Below, piece after piece: positions 32,591 to 40,336 of a stretch of 64,000 nt of DNA; position 1 is the stretch's first letter; the number at the start of each line of letters is the position of its first letter. A program made the position numbers and the translations under genes. The stretch comes from Myxococcales bacterium UBA1660 (GTDB lineage Bacteria > Myxococcota_A > Polyangia > Polyangiales > Houyiibacteriaceae): the NCBI GenBank assembly GCA_002320815.1, contig DCLA01000006.1, positions 59,658-123,657 of the forward strand, given 5' to 3'. The notes under the pieces are model-generated. The model saw only the letters and a program-made list of their open reading frames with translations, was not told the origin of the DNA and made no database searches.

Positions 32591-33742
32591 GTGCGCTTCG
32601 GCGGCCGCGTCCTGCTGACCGCCGAGGGCCGAGCGCGGGTCCAGGACGTCACCGGGACCCTCGACGTCAGCTGCCCGGCGCCCCCGATGGGCGCCTGGGT
32701 CCTGGTCGACGGCGAGTGGAACGGCGTGGAAGTGGTGGGCACCTGCGAGGTGCTCACCGCGCCCCACGGCCCCTTCCCCCGGCCCGGCGGGGATTGGCCC
32801 AGCTTCCAGGACCACGGCGGCCGGCGCCTCGAGCTCCTGCGTCAGCGGGCTCTGGGTCGGCGCGCGGTCCGCGATTTCTTCGATCAGCGCGCCTTCCTCG
32901 AGGTGGAGACCCCCGCGGCGGTCCCCTCGCCCGGGCTGGACCTGCACCTCGACGCCTTCCCGGTCGCGGGGGCGAACCCGCCACGCTGGCTGATCACCAG
33001 CCCCGAATACCAGATGAAGCGCATCCTGGCCGGGGGCGCCCAGCGCATCTATCAGCTCTGCAAGTGCTGGCGCCGCGAAGAGCTCGGAGCACACCACGAG
33101 CCCGAGTTCACCATGCTCGAGTGGTACCGCACCTACGCGGGCTCCGAGGAGGTGATGCGGGACACGGAGCAGCTCGTGGCCCATGTGGCGCGCGCCCTCC
33201 GCGATGGCTCGACGATCATCCCCGGCAAGGACGCCCCCATCGACGTGGCGCCGCCCTGGCAGCGGCTCACCGTCGCCGAGGCCTTTCGGGTCTTCGCCGA
33301 CGTCGAGGTGAAGGACGTGCTCCCGGACGAGGAGCGCTTCTTCCGCATCCTGGTCGACGCGGTGGAACCCCAGCTCGGCCGCGTGCGGCCGGTCTTCTTG
33401 ACCCATTGGCCGGCCACCATGGCGTCGCTCGCGCGACTCCATCCCGACGACCCCAGCGTCTGCGACCGCTTCGAGGGCTACCTGGGCGGCATCGAGCTCT
33501 GCAACGGCTTCGGCGAGCTGGTCGACCCGGTCGAACAGCGTCGTCGGCTGGAGCGGGACCAGCGCGACCGGGAGGCGGCGGGGAAGATCGCCTACCCCAT
33601 CGACGAGCGCTTCATCGGCGCCCTCGAGGAGGGCATCCCGCCCTCGGGCGGGAACGCGCTGGGCTTCGACCGCCTCATGATGTTGGTCACCGGCGCGGAG
33701 ACCATCGCCGACGGGATGGCCATCCCGTCCGCGCGGCTCTGA
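32591..33742 (+). CDS. epmA: EF-P beta-lysine ligase EpmA (GenX/PoxA) with N-terminal extension
   Basis: Class II lysyl-tRNA-synthetase-like enzyme that attaches (R)-beta-lysine to EF-P. 383 residues from GTG 32591. The catalytic core begins near residue 75 (RRAVRDFFDQRAFLEVETP) and shows motif 2 (CWRREELGAHHEPEFTMLEWY), GIELCNGFGELVD and motif 3 (GNALGFDRLMMLV). E. coli EpmA starts close to the core; here about 65-85 extra residues resemble an OB-fold (RFGGRVLLTAEGRARVQDVTG). The reading frame extends upstream without ATG/GTG/TTG to a CTG at 32531, so the true start is uncertain. efp is 64 bases upstream, so one operon is likely. Confidence 0.92.
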   Translation: MRFGGRVLLTAEGRARVQDVTGTLDVSCPAPPMGAWVLVDGEWNGVEVVGTCEVLTAPHGPFPRPGGDWPSFQDHGGRRLELLRQRALGRRAVRDFFDQRAFLEVETPAAVPSPGLDLHLDAFPVAGANPPRWLITSPEYQMKRILAGGAQRIYQLCKCWRREELGAHHEPEFTMLEWYRTYAGSEEVMRDTEQLVAHVARALRDGSTIIPGKDAPIDVAPPWQRLTVAEAFRVFADVEVKDVLPDEERFFRILVDAVEPQLGRVRPVFLTHWPATMASLARLHPDDPSVCDRFEGYLGGIELCNGFGELVDPVEQRRRLERDQRDREAAGKIAYPIDERFIGALEEGIPPSGGNALGFDRLMMLVTGAETIADGMAIPSARL

Positions 33743-33745
33743 GGC

Positions 33746-35220
33746 TCACTCGGTCCAGCCGACCCGGACGACGAAGTCCCGGTCGCCTCGGGAGGGCGCC
33801 TTCAGGACCTCGATGTCGCGGACCCGCGCGCCGGAGAGCTCCACCACGGCCCGCGCCCAGCCTTGGAGGAGCAGCTCGTGGACCAGGGGGACGAATTCGT
33901 ACCCGTGGATCTGCACCTCGACCTCCTGCGACCCGATGGCCTCGACCTCGACCTCACCGAAGTCGAAGTAGCGGGTCCACGAGGTCTTCGCGCTGCGGAA
34001 CGAGCGGTGGACGTCGCCGGGGTAGATGAAGCGCGAGTGGACGCCGGTGAGCAAGGCGTCGGCCGCGAGGCGGCCCATCTTGATGGCCGCCCGCTCGGTG
34101 CCTCCCATGACCCGCTCGTGCAGCATCTCGGTCAGCCAGACGAAGCGCTCGTAGGGATACCAGCCGGACACCAGCACTCGCTGGTCCAACCACGACCGCT
34201 CCTCCGGGGTGAGGTCCAGCTCGAGCCCGGAGCGCATGGCGAGCTTCAGGGTCTTGAGGGTCTCCAGGAAGGCCGCGCCCCGCGCCCGGCGACCGGTGCG
34301 CGCGGACTCCATCGGGGTGACCACGCGCGGCGTCTGCGGTCGGGGCCGCACCGCCGAGTCGTCCGGCGATCCGACCTGCCCCACGGGCGGCAGCGTGGCG
34401 CGCACCAGCGGCCGGAGCCGCTCGAGGAGCCGGCTCGCGGTCGCCGGCCGGGCGAGCGGATCGAAGGCCAGGCACTCGTGGACCAGATCCACGAGCGCCT
34501 GGTCGAGCCCGCTGACCCGCTCGTCCAAGGGCTGGTAGCGACCGGCGGCGAGGTTCCCCAGGGTCCGCAGCGGCGTGTCGCCTTTGAAGGGCCGCTCCCC
34601 GGTGCAGAGCTCGTAGAGGATCACCCCCATCGAGAACACGTCGGCGGTGGGCAACACGGCGCGCGCGCTGTGGGCCTGCTCCGGGCTGATGTAGTCGATG
34701 CTCCCCACGATGACGCCGGTCTGGGTGAGCACGCCGGAGCTCATGTCGCGGACGATGCCGAAGTCGAGGAGCTTCACCTGCCGCTCCCCGCTCGGGCCCG
34801 TGGCGACGTAGATGTTGTCCGGCTTCAGGTCGCGATGGACGTACCCGGCGGCGTGGACCGCCGCGGCCCCTCGAGCGCGCCGACGACCACCGCCAGCCGG
34901 TGCTGCAGGGAGGTCCCGGCCCCCATGAGGTCCCGGAGGCTCTCGCCGTGGAGGAGCTCCATGACGAGCACCATGCGGCCGTCGTCGTCGATGAAGGCGT
35001 CGTAGACCTGCGCGATCCCGGGGTGGTCGATCTGCTGGGGAGCGCGGGCTTCGCGCTCGAAGCGTTCCCGCGCGTCCGGATCGAAGAGCGCGTCCTCGCG
35101 GATGACCTTGATGGCGCAGACGCGGTCGTCCAGCACGTCGCGGCCGGCGAAGACGGTCCCCATACCGCCTCGACCGATCTCTTCTTGGAGCTCGTAGCGG
35201 CCCCGGACGCGCGTGGACAT
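33746..35220 (-). pseudogene. Ser/Thr protein kinase with C-terminal sensor-like domain, frameshifted
   Basis: Hanks-type kinase split by a one-base deletion. N-terminal part (from ATG 35220, MSTRVRGRYELQEEIGRGG) has the glycine loop GRGGMGTVF, CAIKVI with the ATP-binding Lys, and MELLHGESL. At 34867-34870 a run of four C (G on the coding strand) is one base short. Restoring it gives continuous HRDLKPDN, then DFG and SPEQA in the other frame, for a ~491-residue protein. After the kinase (to about 290) comes a ~180-residue domain (SGWYPYERFVWLTEMLHE, PGDVHRSFRSAKTSWTRYF) resembling the myxobacterial DUF2378/TIGR02265 family. Everything else is intact, so this may be a sequencing error or a recent mutation. 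Confidence 0.82.
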
Positions 35221-35354
35221 TCCACCATCATGCACCGCAACGCGCGTCCACCCAAGGGTCGCCGCGAAGGATCGGCGGGGGCCGACGGGCGCCCCCGGAC
35301 CCCGACGCCACCCCCGCGATGGGACCCGCCCGCGTGCGGCGCTATGCTGCCCGG

Positions 35355-36362
35355 GTGCGCTGGGTCGCCACCGTCGTCGTTCTCTCCGCCGCGCTCGTCG
35401 GGTGCGCGCGGGGTCCCGTGGTCCACGCCAGCTACGCCGTCCCCGCCACCGTGCCCCTGCGCTCCTTCCCGCGCGTCCTGGTGACCAGCGGTCACGACCC
35501 GCTGGAGATCGCGCTCGGGCAAGAGCTGGTGGCCGCTCTCCAGTCCAGCGTGGACGTCTGGCGCGTGGACCGGGATCAGCTCGAGCAGCGCCGACGCGCC
35601 GGCGAGATCCGCGGCGCGACCCTGGTCGCGCTGGTCGAGGTGCGCCTGCAGGAGGGCATCGACACCGAGACGACGAGTCGCCCGGAGACCGTCTGCGGAC
35701 CGAACGGCTGCTACCGCCGGACCCGCTACGACACCTTCGACGTCCCCACGCTCCGCGCGACGGCGGTCTTGACCGTCTACGAGGGGCCCACGGCGCGCAT
35801 GCTGCAGCGGGTCCATCGCACCGTGCGGGAGCGCGGTCGGAGCTTCGAGCAGATGCGCGAGCGCGTGCTGGTCCAGCTCCGCGAAGGCCTGCGCGAGTTG
35901 GTGGATGGCCGCGAGGAGCGGGTGCAGGTGCGGCTCCTCCAGGTCGACCTGCCGGGGGTGGAGCCGGCCCTCGAGACCCTGGCGGCGGGTCGCTGGCGCG
36001 CGGGCCGCTTGGAGCTCGAGCGCGCCGCCCGGAGCCCCGCGGCCGAGGCCCTGGAGCCGGCCGAGCGAGCTCGGCTCTTCTACGACCTCGGGGTCGCGCG
36101 ACGTTTCGACCCCGCGCCGCCGGAGGCCCCGACGGAGAACTTCACTGCCGCCGAGGCCGCCTTCGAGGCCGCGGTCCGGCTGCACCCGCACCCCCGCTAC
36201 GCCGAGGCGCTGGCGGCGCTGCGAGATCATCGGCGCGCGACGGAAGAGGCGGCCCGGCAACGCGAAGCGACCGAGCGGAACTTCGCCCTCGAGCGGCAGG
36301 CGGACCCCCACGCCGAGGCCCCACCGCCCCCGCCCGGGTACGAGGACCGCGCACCTCTCTAG
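35355..36362 (+). CDS. Putative lipoprotein of unknown function
   Basis: 335 residues from GTG 35355 (MRWVATVVVLSAALVGCARG; ATG 35319 adds twelve). Lipobox VGC. The first half has an alpha/beta look (LRSFPRVLVTSGHDPLEIALGQELVAAL), as in proteins that assemble at the outer membrane such as CsgG/LpoB-like or DUF4136-like domains; this is a weak resemblance. A CGPNGC motif (mature region) could form a disulfide. The C-terminal third is helical and TPR-like and ends in a Pro-rich tail. It is divergent from the kinase and overlaps mazG tail-to-tail by 4 bases. Confidence 0.68.
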   Translation: MRWVATVVVLSAALVGCARGPVVHASYAVPATVPLRSFPRVLVTSGHDPLEIALGQELVAALQSSVDVWRVDRDQLEQRRRAGEIRGATLVALVEVRLQEGIDTETTSRPETVCGPNGCYRRTRYDTFDVPTLRATAVLTVYEGPTARMLQRVHRTVRERGRSFEQMRERVLVQLREGLRELVDGREERVQVRLLQVDLPGVEPALETLAAGRWRAGRLELERAARSPAAEALEPAERARLFYDLGVARRFDPAPPEAPTENFTAAEAAFEAAVRLHPHPRYAEALAALRDHRRATEEAARQREATERNFALERQADPHAEAPPPPPGYEDRAPL

Positions 36363-37174
36363 GTCGCCTGCTTCGCGCGCTCCCAGAGCGCGTCGCGGGC
36401 GGCGTCGTCCAGGTCGGCGAGCATCTGCCCTTCGTCCGCGGCGGCGAGTTCGGCGTGCCGGAAGCGACGAGTGAAACGATCCAGGCTGCCCCGGAGGGCC
36501 GACTCGGCGTCCACCCCCCGGTGCCGGCCGAGGCTCACCAGCGCGAAGAGGACGTCGCCCAGCTCGGCCTCGATGGCGGCGTCGTCGCCAGCGGCCAGCG
36601 CGGCGTCGAGCTCGGCCAGCTCTTCGTCGACCTTGCCGCGAACCGCGGCCGCGTCGGGCCAGTCGTAGCCGGCCGCGCCCGCCTTCTCGCCCACCCGGAG
36701 CGCCCGGAGCAGCGCCGGCAGAGCCGCCGGGACGCCGCCGAGGGCGCCGCGCTCCCGCACCTTGGCGCCCTTCTCCCGGGCCTTCTGCGCCTCCCAGCGC
36801 GCGAGGGCCGCCTGGCCGCCCTCGGTCTCCAGCTCCTCGTCGCCGAAGACCCAAGGGTGCCGGCGCACCATCTTGGCGGCGATGCCCCGGGCGACGTCGT
36901 CCACGTCGAAGGTGCCCGCCCGCTCGGCGATGGCCGACTGGAAGACGATCTGGAAGAGGAGGTCGCCCAGCTCTTCCCGGTGGAGCTCGGGGTTCCCCCC
37001 GTCGATGGCCTCGACGACCTCGAAGGCCTCCTCGAGCACGTAGGGCCGGAGGGTCTCCAGGGTCTGCTCCTTGTCCCAGGGGCAGCCCCCGGGGCCGAGC
37101 AGGGTCTCCATCACTTCGACCAGCTCGGTCAGCGCCGACCCTTTCGCCTCTCGCTCCTCGTTCGCGTCGCTCAT
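36359..37174 (-). CDS. mazG: Nucleoside triphosphate pyrophosphohydrolase MazG
   Basis: Hydrolyses (d)NTPs to NMP and pyrophosphate, cleaning the pool and influencing (p)ppGpp and stress survival. 271 residues with the two MazG repeats of the long form: first GGCPWDKEQTLETLRPYVLEE with EELGDLLFQIVF, second GYDWPDAAAVRGKVDEELAEL with EAELGDVLFALVSL. The metal-binding EExxE/ExxD patterns are present in both. The ATG overlaps the malQ stop as ATGA (37171-37174), so the genes are coupled. Confidence 0.95.
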   Translation of the reverse strand: MSDANEEREAKGSALTELVEVMETLLGPGGCPWDKEQTLETLRPYVLEEAFEVVEAIDGGNPELHREELGDLLFQIVFQSAIAERAGTFDVDDVARGIAAKMVRRHPWVFGDEELETEGGQAALARWEAQKAREKGAKVRERGALGGVPAALPALLRALRVGEKAGAAGYDWPDAAAVRGKVDEELAELDAALAAGDDAAIEAELGDVLFALVSLGRHRGVDAESALRGSLDRFTRRFRHAELAAADEGQMLADLDDAARDALWERAKQAT

Positions 37175-39006
37175 GCGGGCTCGGATAGCACGCGCGGCGC
37201 CCGGGACGAGGGCACCAGCTCGCCCAGCGCGTCGACCGGCCGGGCCGCTCGGCCGCGCCAGTTGGGCCGATCGCTCGACGAGGTGCCCGGCACGTTCTGC
37301 GGGCGCGTCTCCAGCCAGAGGTCCTCGAGGGAGACCATCACCGCCCCTGCCGGGCTCGCCGCCAACCACTCGAGGGCGGCGTCCAGGACCTCCGCCGGAC
37401 CGGCCAGCTCCGGGAGGCCCAGCCGCTCGACCAAGCGCTCCCGCTCGGCGGCGCGGCCCTCGAGCGCTTCGGCCTCGGCGGCCGCGTCCAACAGGCCGAT
37501 CGAGCGGAAGAGCGCCACGTCCTCCCCCGCCCACCAGGCGGCGAAGAGCGGGAGGTCGTGGGTGTTGGGGGAGGCCAGGCATCCCGGCGGCACCGGGGCC
37601 GGCTCCGCCATCCCCAGCTCGAGCTCCAGGACCCAGCTCCGGGCGAGCCCGGCGGCGGTCATCGCCTCCCGGACCTCGGGGGGCACGGTGCCCAGGTCCT
37701 CGCCCACCACGGCGCAATCATGGCGCTCGCTGAGGAGCGTCAGGATGCCGTAGAGGCTCTCGGTAACCCAGGCCGGCTGAGCCAGGTAGACCCCGTCCGT
37801 CGGCTCGTGGCCCGCCGGGATGCAGTAGAGCCGATGGAGCCAGGCCACGTGGTCCACCCGCAGCACGGTGGCCACCGCCATGTGCAGCTCGAGGCAGCGG
37901 CGGAGGTGGGCGAAGCCATCCTCGCCGGCGCGCGGCAGATCCATCGGCGGGAACCCCCAGCCCTGGCCCCCGGCGAAGAGGGCGTCCGGCGGGGCCCCGA
38001 CCGAGAGCCCCTCCAGGAAGCGCTCCGGGTGCCGGGTCACGTCGAAGCCGAGCCCGTGGGTGCCGAGGGGGAGGTCGAGGAGCAGCGGGTGCTGGGCGCC
38101 CAGCGCTTCCATCCGCGCGTGGGCCTGCATCTGGGCCCATCCGTAGGTGAGCCGGCGGACCTCGTCGCCCTCGCCGCGGAAGGCGGCGTAGGCCGCGCGC
38201 TCGGGGTCGGCCGCCAGCCAGGCCTCGGTCTCCGCGCGGTGGGGCTGGGCCGCGTCCACCAGCTTCGGCCAGGCCGCCCGCCAGACCTCGCCCGGTTCGA
38301 CGTAGGGACCGGTCGGCGCGGCGTCGACGAAGCCAGCCGCGACCAGCATCTCGTCCCAGAAGACGCGGCTCACCGGCGCGTAGGGGCTGGGCTCGTAGGC
38401 CACGGCGCGACCCGCGACCCGGGCCGGCTCCAGGAAGCGCGGCAGGAGCGGGAGCGTGGCGGTGAAGACCCCACCGGCGGCTTCCACTCGCGTCGCCAGC
38501 CGGCCCAGGGTCGCCACGTCGCCGTGGGCCGGCGAGAGGTCGTCCCAGAGCGCGTGGAGGGGCGCGAAGAGCCCCCAGCCCACCGGGAGCGGGAGGGCTC
38601 GCTCGGGCGCGAGCACGAAGGTGCCCTCGGCCCGGTGACCCTGCAGGGTCAGCTGGAGTCCGTAGACGCCCGGCTCCCTCGATCCCTCGAGCACCAGGGT
38701 CCCGCCGGGCCCGGTGGTGGCTCGGCCCTCGAACGGGGTCCCCGGCTCACCCGGGAGCGGCGCGCCGCGGTACTCGACCGTGATCCCCTCGGTCGCGTTC
38801 ACGATCACCTGGGTGTCGCTGCCGATCGCTCGGGCCCGTTGGCAGGGCGGCAGGTAGCGGGGCTCGGGCGCGGGCCCCAGGACGTCGAGGGCCGCCGCCA
38901 ATGTCGCGTCGGGCACCGTGTGCGGGCGCCCCCAGGCGTCGACGTGAGAGACCAAGAGGCCGCGGGCGGCGGCGCGTTCGCGTAGGCTGGCGGAAGGATC
39001 GGACAC
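37171..39006 (-). CDS. malQ: 4-alpha-glucanotransferase (GH77)
   Basis: Amylomaltase that transfers alpha-1,4-glucan segments and releases glucose, in glycogen/maltodextrin metabolism. 611 residues. Catalytic features: nucleophile in RVDHVAWLHRLYCIP, acid/base in VVGEDLGTVP, and SPNTHDLPLFAAWW; the end has NVPGT then NWRGR. The first ~150 residues are an extra N-terminal module as in longer MalQ forms. Glucose produced could feed the glucokinase at 4.6 kb. It is the first gene of a malQ-mazG pair. Confidence 0.92.
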   Translation of the reverse strand: MSDPSASLRERAAARGLLVSHVDAWGRPHTVPDATLAAALDVLGPAPEPRYLPPCQRARAIGSDTQVIVNATEGITVEYRGAPLPGEPGTPFEGRATTGPGGTLVLEGSREPGVYGLQLTLQGHRAEGTFVLAPERALPLPVGWGLFAPLHALWDDLSPAHGDVATLGRLATRVEAAGGVFTATLPLLPRFLEPARVAGRAVAYEPSPYAPVSRVFWDEMLVAAGFVDAAPTGPYVEPGEVWRAAWPKLVDAAQPHRAETEAWLAADPERAAYAAFRGEGDEVRRLTYGWAQMQAHARMEALGAQHPLLLDLPLGTHGLGFDVTRHPERFLEGLSVGAPPDALFAGGQGWGFPPMDLPRAGEDGFAHLRRCLELHMAVATVLRVDHVAWLHRLYCIPAGHEPTDGVYLAQPAWVTESLYGILTLLSERHDCAVVGEDLGTVPPEVREAMTAAGLARSWVLELELGMAEPAPVPPGCLASPNTHDLPLFAAWWAGEDVALFRSIGLLDAAAEAEALEGRAAERERLVERLGLPELAGPAEVLDAALEWLAASPAGAVMVSLEDLWLETRPQNVPGTSSSDRPNWRGRAARPVDALGELVPSSRAPRVLSEPA

Positions 39007-39065
39007 GACGCGGACGTATCACTCGGGGAGCCCCCGGGGTAGCGGCGAAGGAGCACGAAGGCGCG

Positions 39066-40067
39066 ATGGCGAGAGGCGAATCGGAGGCCGAGGAGTCGAA
39101 GGGCGGAGCGGTGGCCATCTGGGCGGTCTGCGCCGTCGCGTGCCTGGCGGGCGCGTGGGTGGTCGCCCAGGTCACCGCCGACCCGCAGATCCCCGACGAG
39201 ACCGTGACGCGCGAGCCCCATCCGGGGATCGAGGGCCCGCTCCACGCGCTCTGGACCCGCGGCTGCCGACTCGCGCCGGGCCCGCATCTCGGCGCGACGT
39301 CCACCCCCAGCGGCGCCGACGTGGATCGTCAGCTCACCGCCCGAGGCTACGTCCGCACCCGCGAGCCCAGCGCTCCCCAGTCGCTGCCCTGGAGGACCGC
39401 GCCCACCGAGCTCGCCGGCACCTGTGGCGTGGTGGCCGCGTGGGTGGAGCCCGGGGGCCAACTCGACGCCGGTCGGTCGCCCAGCGACCGGGTGCTCCCC
39501 TGCGAGTGGGGCGTGGTGGTGGTCCCCACTTGCGGATCGGAGCCCGTGACGCTGGAAGGCCACGGCGACGCGCGGGTCGCCGTGTACGGGATGCCCGGCG
39601 CCCTGCCCCTCCCCGGTGTCGCGCCGGATCTCGTGCTCGCGCACGCGGAGGCCGAGACGCTCCTGGCGCGGTCCGGGTGGGCGCCGCTACCGGAGGGCAT
39701 GGCGGCGACCCAGACCGGCGCGGTGCTGGACCCGCTCCCGGAGCATCCTCGGGGCGGCTGTGTGCCCTGGGTGGTCGCCGGCGTCGGCCTCGGCCGCACG
39801 TTCACCCAGTGGCTCGGCCGCCGGGTGACCGAGGACCACGCCCCCGACCGCTTCCTCGCCGGCGTCGTGGTCTGTGGTGGGAGCCGAGCGACATATCTCG
39901 CGGGATCCGTCCCCGTGGGGAACACCCCTCAGCTGTTGGCTCGGCCTTATCGGATGGGATCGGGGCCTTCCGCCTCGGCGCCCACCGGGAGCACGCCCCT
40001 CCGACTCCTCGCACCCGGGGACCCGGTCGTCTTTCCGGACCCGGTCCCCGACCAGACCGCCCCCTGA
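39066..40067 (+). CDS. Membrane-anchored hypothetical protein
   Basis: 333 residues. A charged N-terminus (MARGESEAEESKGG) precedes one membrane segment (AVAIWAVCAVACLAGAWVVA) and a ~290-residue extracytoplasmic part with about ten Cys, many Gly and Pro, and little predicted helix. The composition suggests a disulfide-rich secreted domain. No family is recognised. It is divergent from malQ and followed after 269 bases by the sigma-54-controlled kinase gene. Confidence 0.65.
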   Translation: MARGESEAEESKGGAVAIWAVCAVACLAGAWVVAQVTADPQIPDETVTREPHPGIEGPLHALWTRGCRLAPGPHLGATSTPSGADVDRQLTARGYVRTREPSAPQSLPWRTAPTELAGTCGVVAAWVEPGGQLDAGRSPSDRVLPCEWGVVVVPTCGSEPVTLEGHGDARVAVYGMPGALPLPGVAPDLVLAHAEAETLLARSGWAPLPEGMAATQTGAVLDPLPEHPRGGCVPWVVAGVGLGRTFTQWLGRRVTEDHAPDRFLAGVVVCGGSRATYLAGSVPVGNTPQLLARPYRMGSGPSASAPTGSTPLRLLAPGDPVVFPDPVPDQTAP

Positions 40068-40173
40068 TCGGGGCCCTTGCCGAGGGATCGAAGCGCCCCA
40101 GAGTCCCCGGTCCGCGGCGGCGAGAGGGGGTGTTCGTCGTCGTCTCACGCCTGATCGCCCATTCAGGAAAACG

Positions 40174-40194
40174 GGGCGCCGCGGCGCAGCGCCC
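40174..40194. repeat. Inverted repeat upstream of sigma-54 promoter
   Basis: GGGCGC (40174-40179) and GCGCCC (40189-40194) lie about 55-75 bases upstream of the -24 element, where a sigma-54 activator (bEBP) site may be expected. In such GC-rich DNA chance is a real alternative. Confidence 0.25.
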
Positions 40195-40246
40195 GGTCGG
40201 TGTGGCGCCGTGCCCCACGATGCGGCCGCAAACGTGGATGATCTCG

Positions 40247-40262
40247 TGGCACGTCCATTGCT
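40247..40262 (+). promoter_or_regulatory. Sigma-54 (RpoN) promoter
   Basis: TGGCAC-GTCCA-TTGCT is a perfect match to the -24/-12 consensus with the invariant GG (40248-40249) and GC (40260-40261) ten bases apart. Expected start is near 40273, giving a ~64-base leader to the kinase ATG at 40337. Such promoters need an ATP-driven enhancer-binding protein; none is encoded nearby. Confidence 0.75.
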
Positions 40263-40336
40263 ATATACGAGCCCGTGGTCCCAAGCGTCACCACCGCCCT
40301 CCCCTCCCACCGCTCCTCGGCCCCCCGAGGCGTGCG

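Noticed and set aside
34825..35220. Short stand-alone half kinase as a real gene
   Set aside because: It ends just after a one-base deletion; the following frame continues with HRDLKPDN and DFG exactly where expected, so the two halves are one broken gene.
33954..36854. Open frame of ~966 codons on the minus strand covering the lipoprotein and mazG ends
   Set aside because: It crosses a well-supported + strand lipoprotein and part of mazG in another frame, and its composition is biased low-complexity. Shadow frame.
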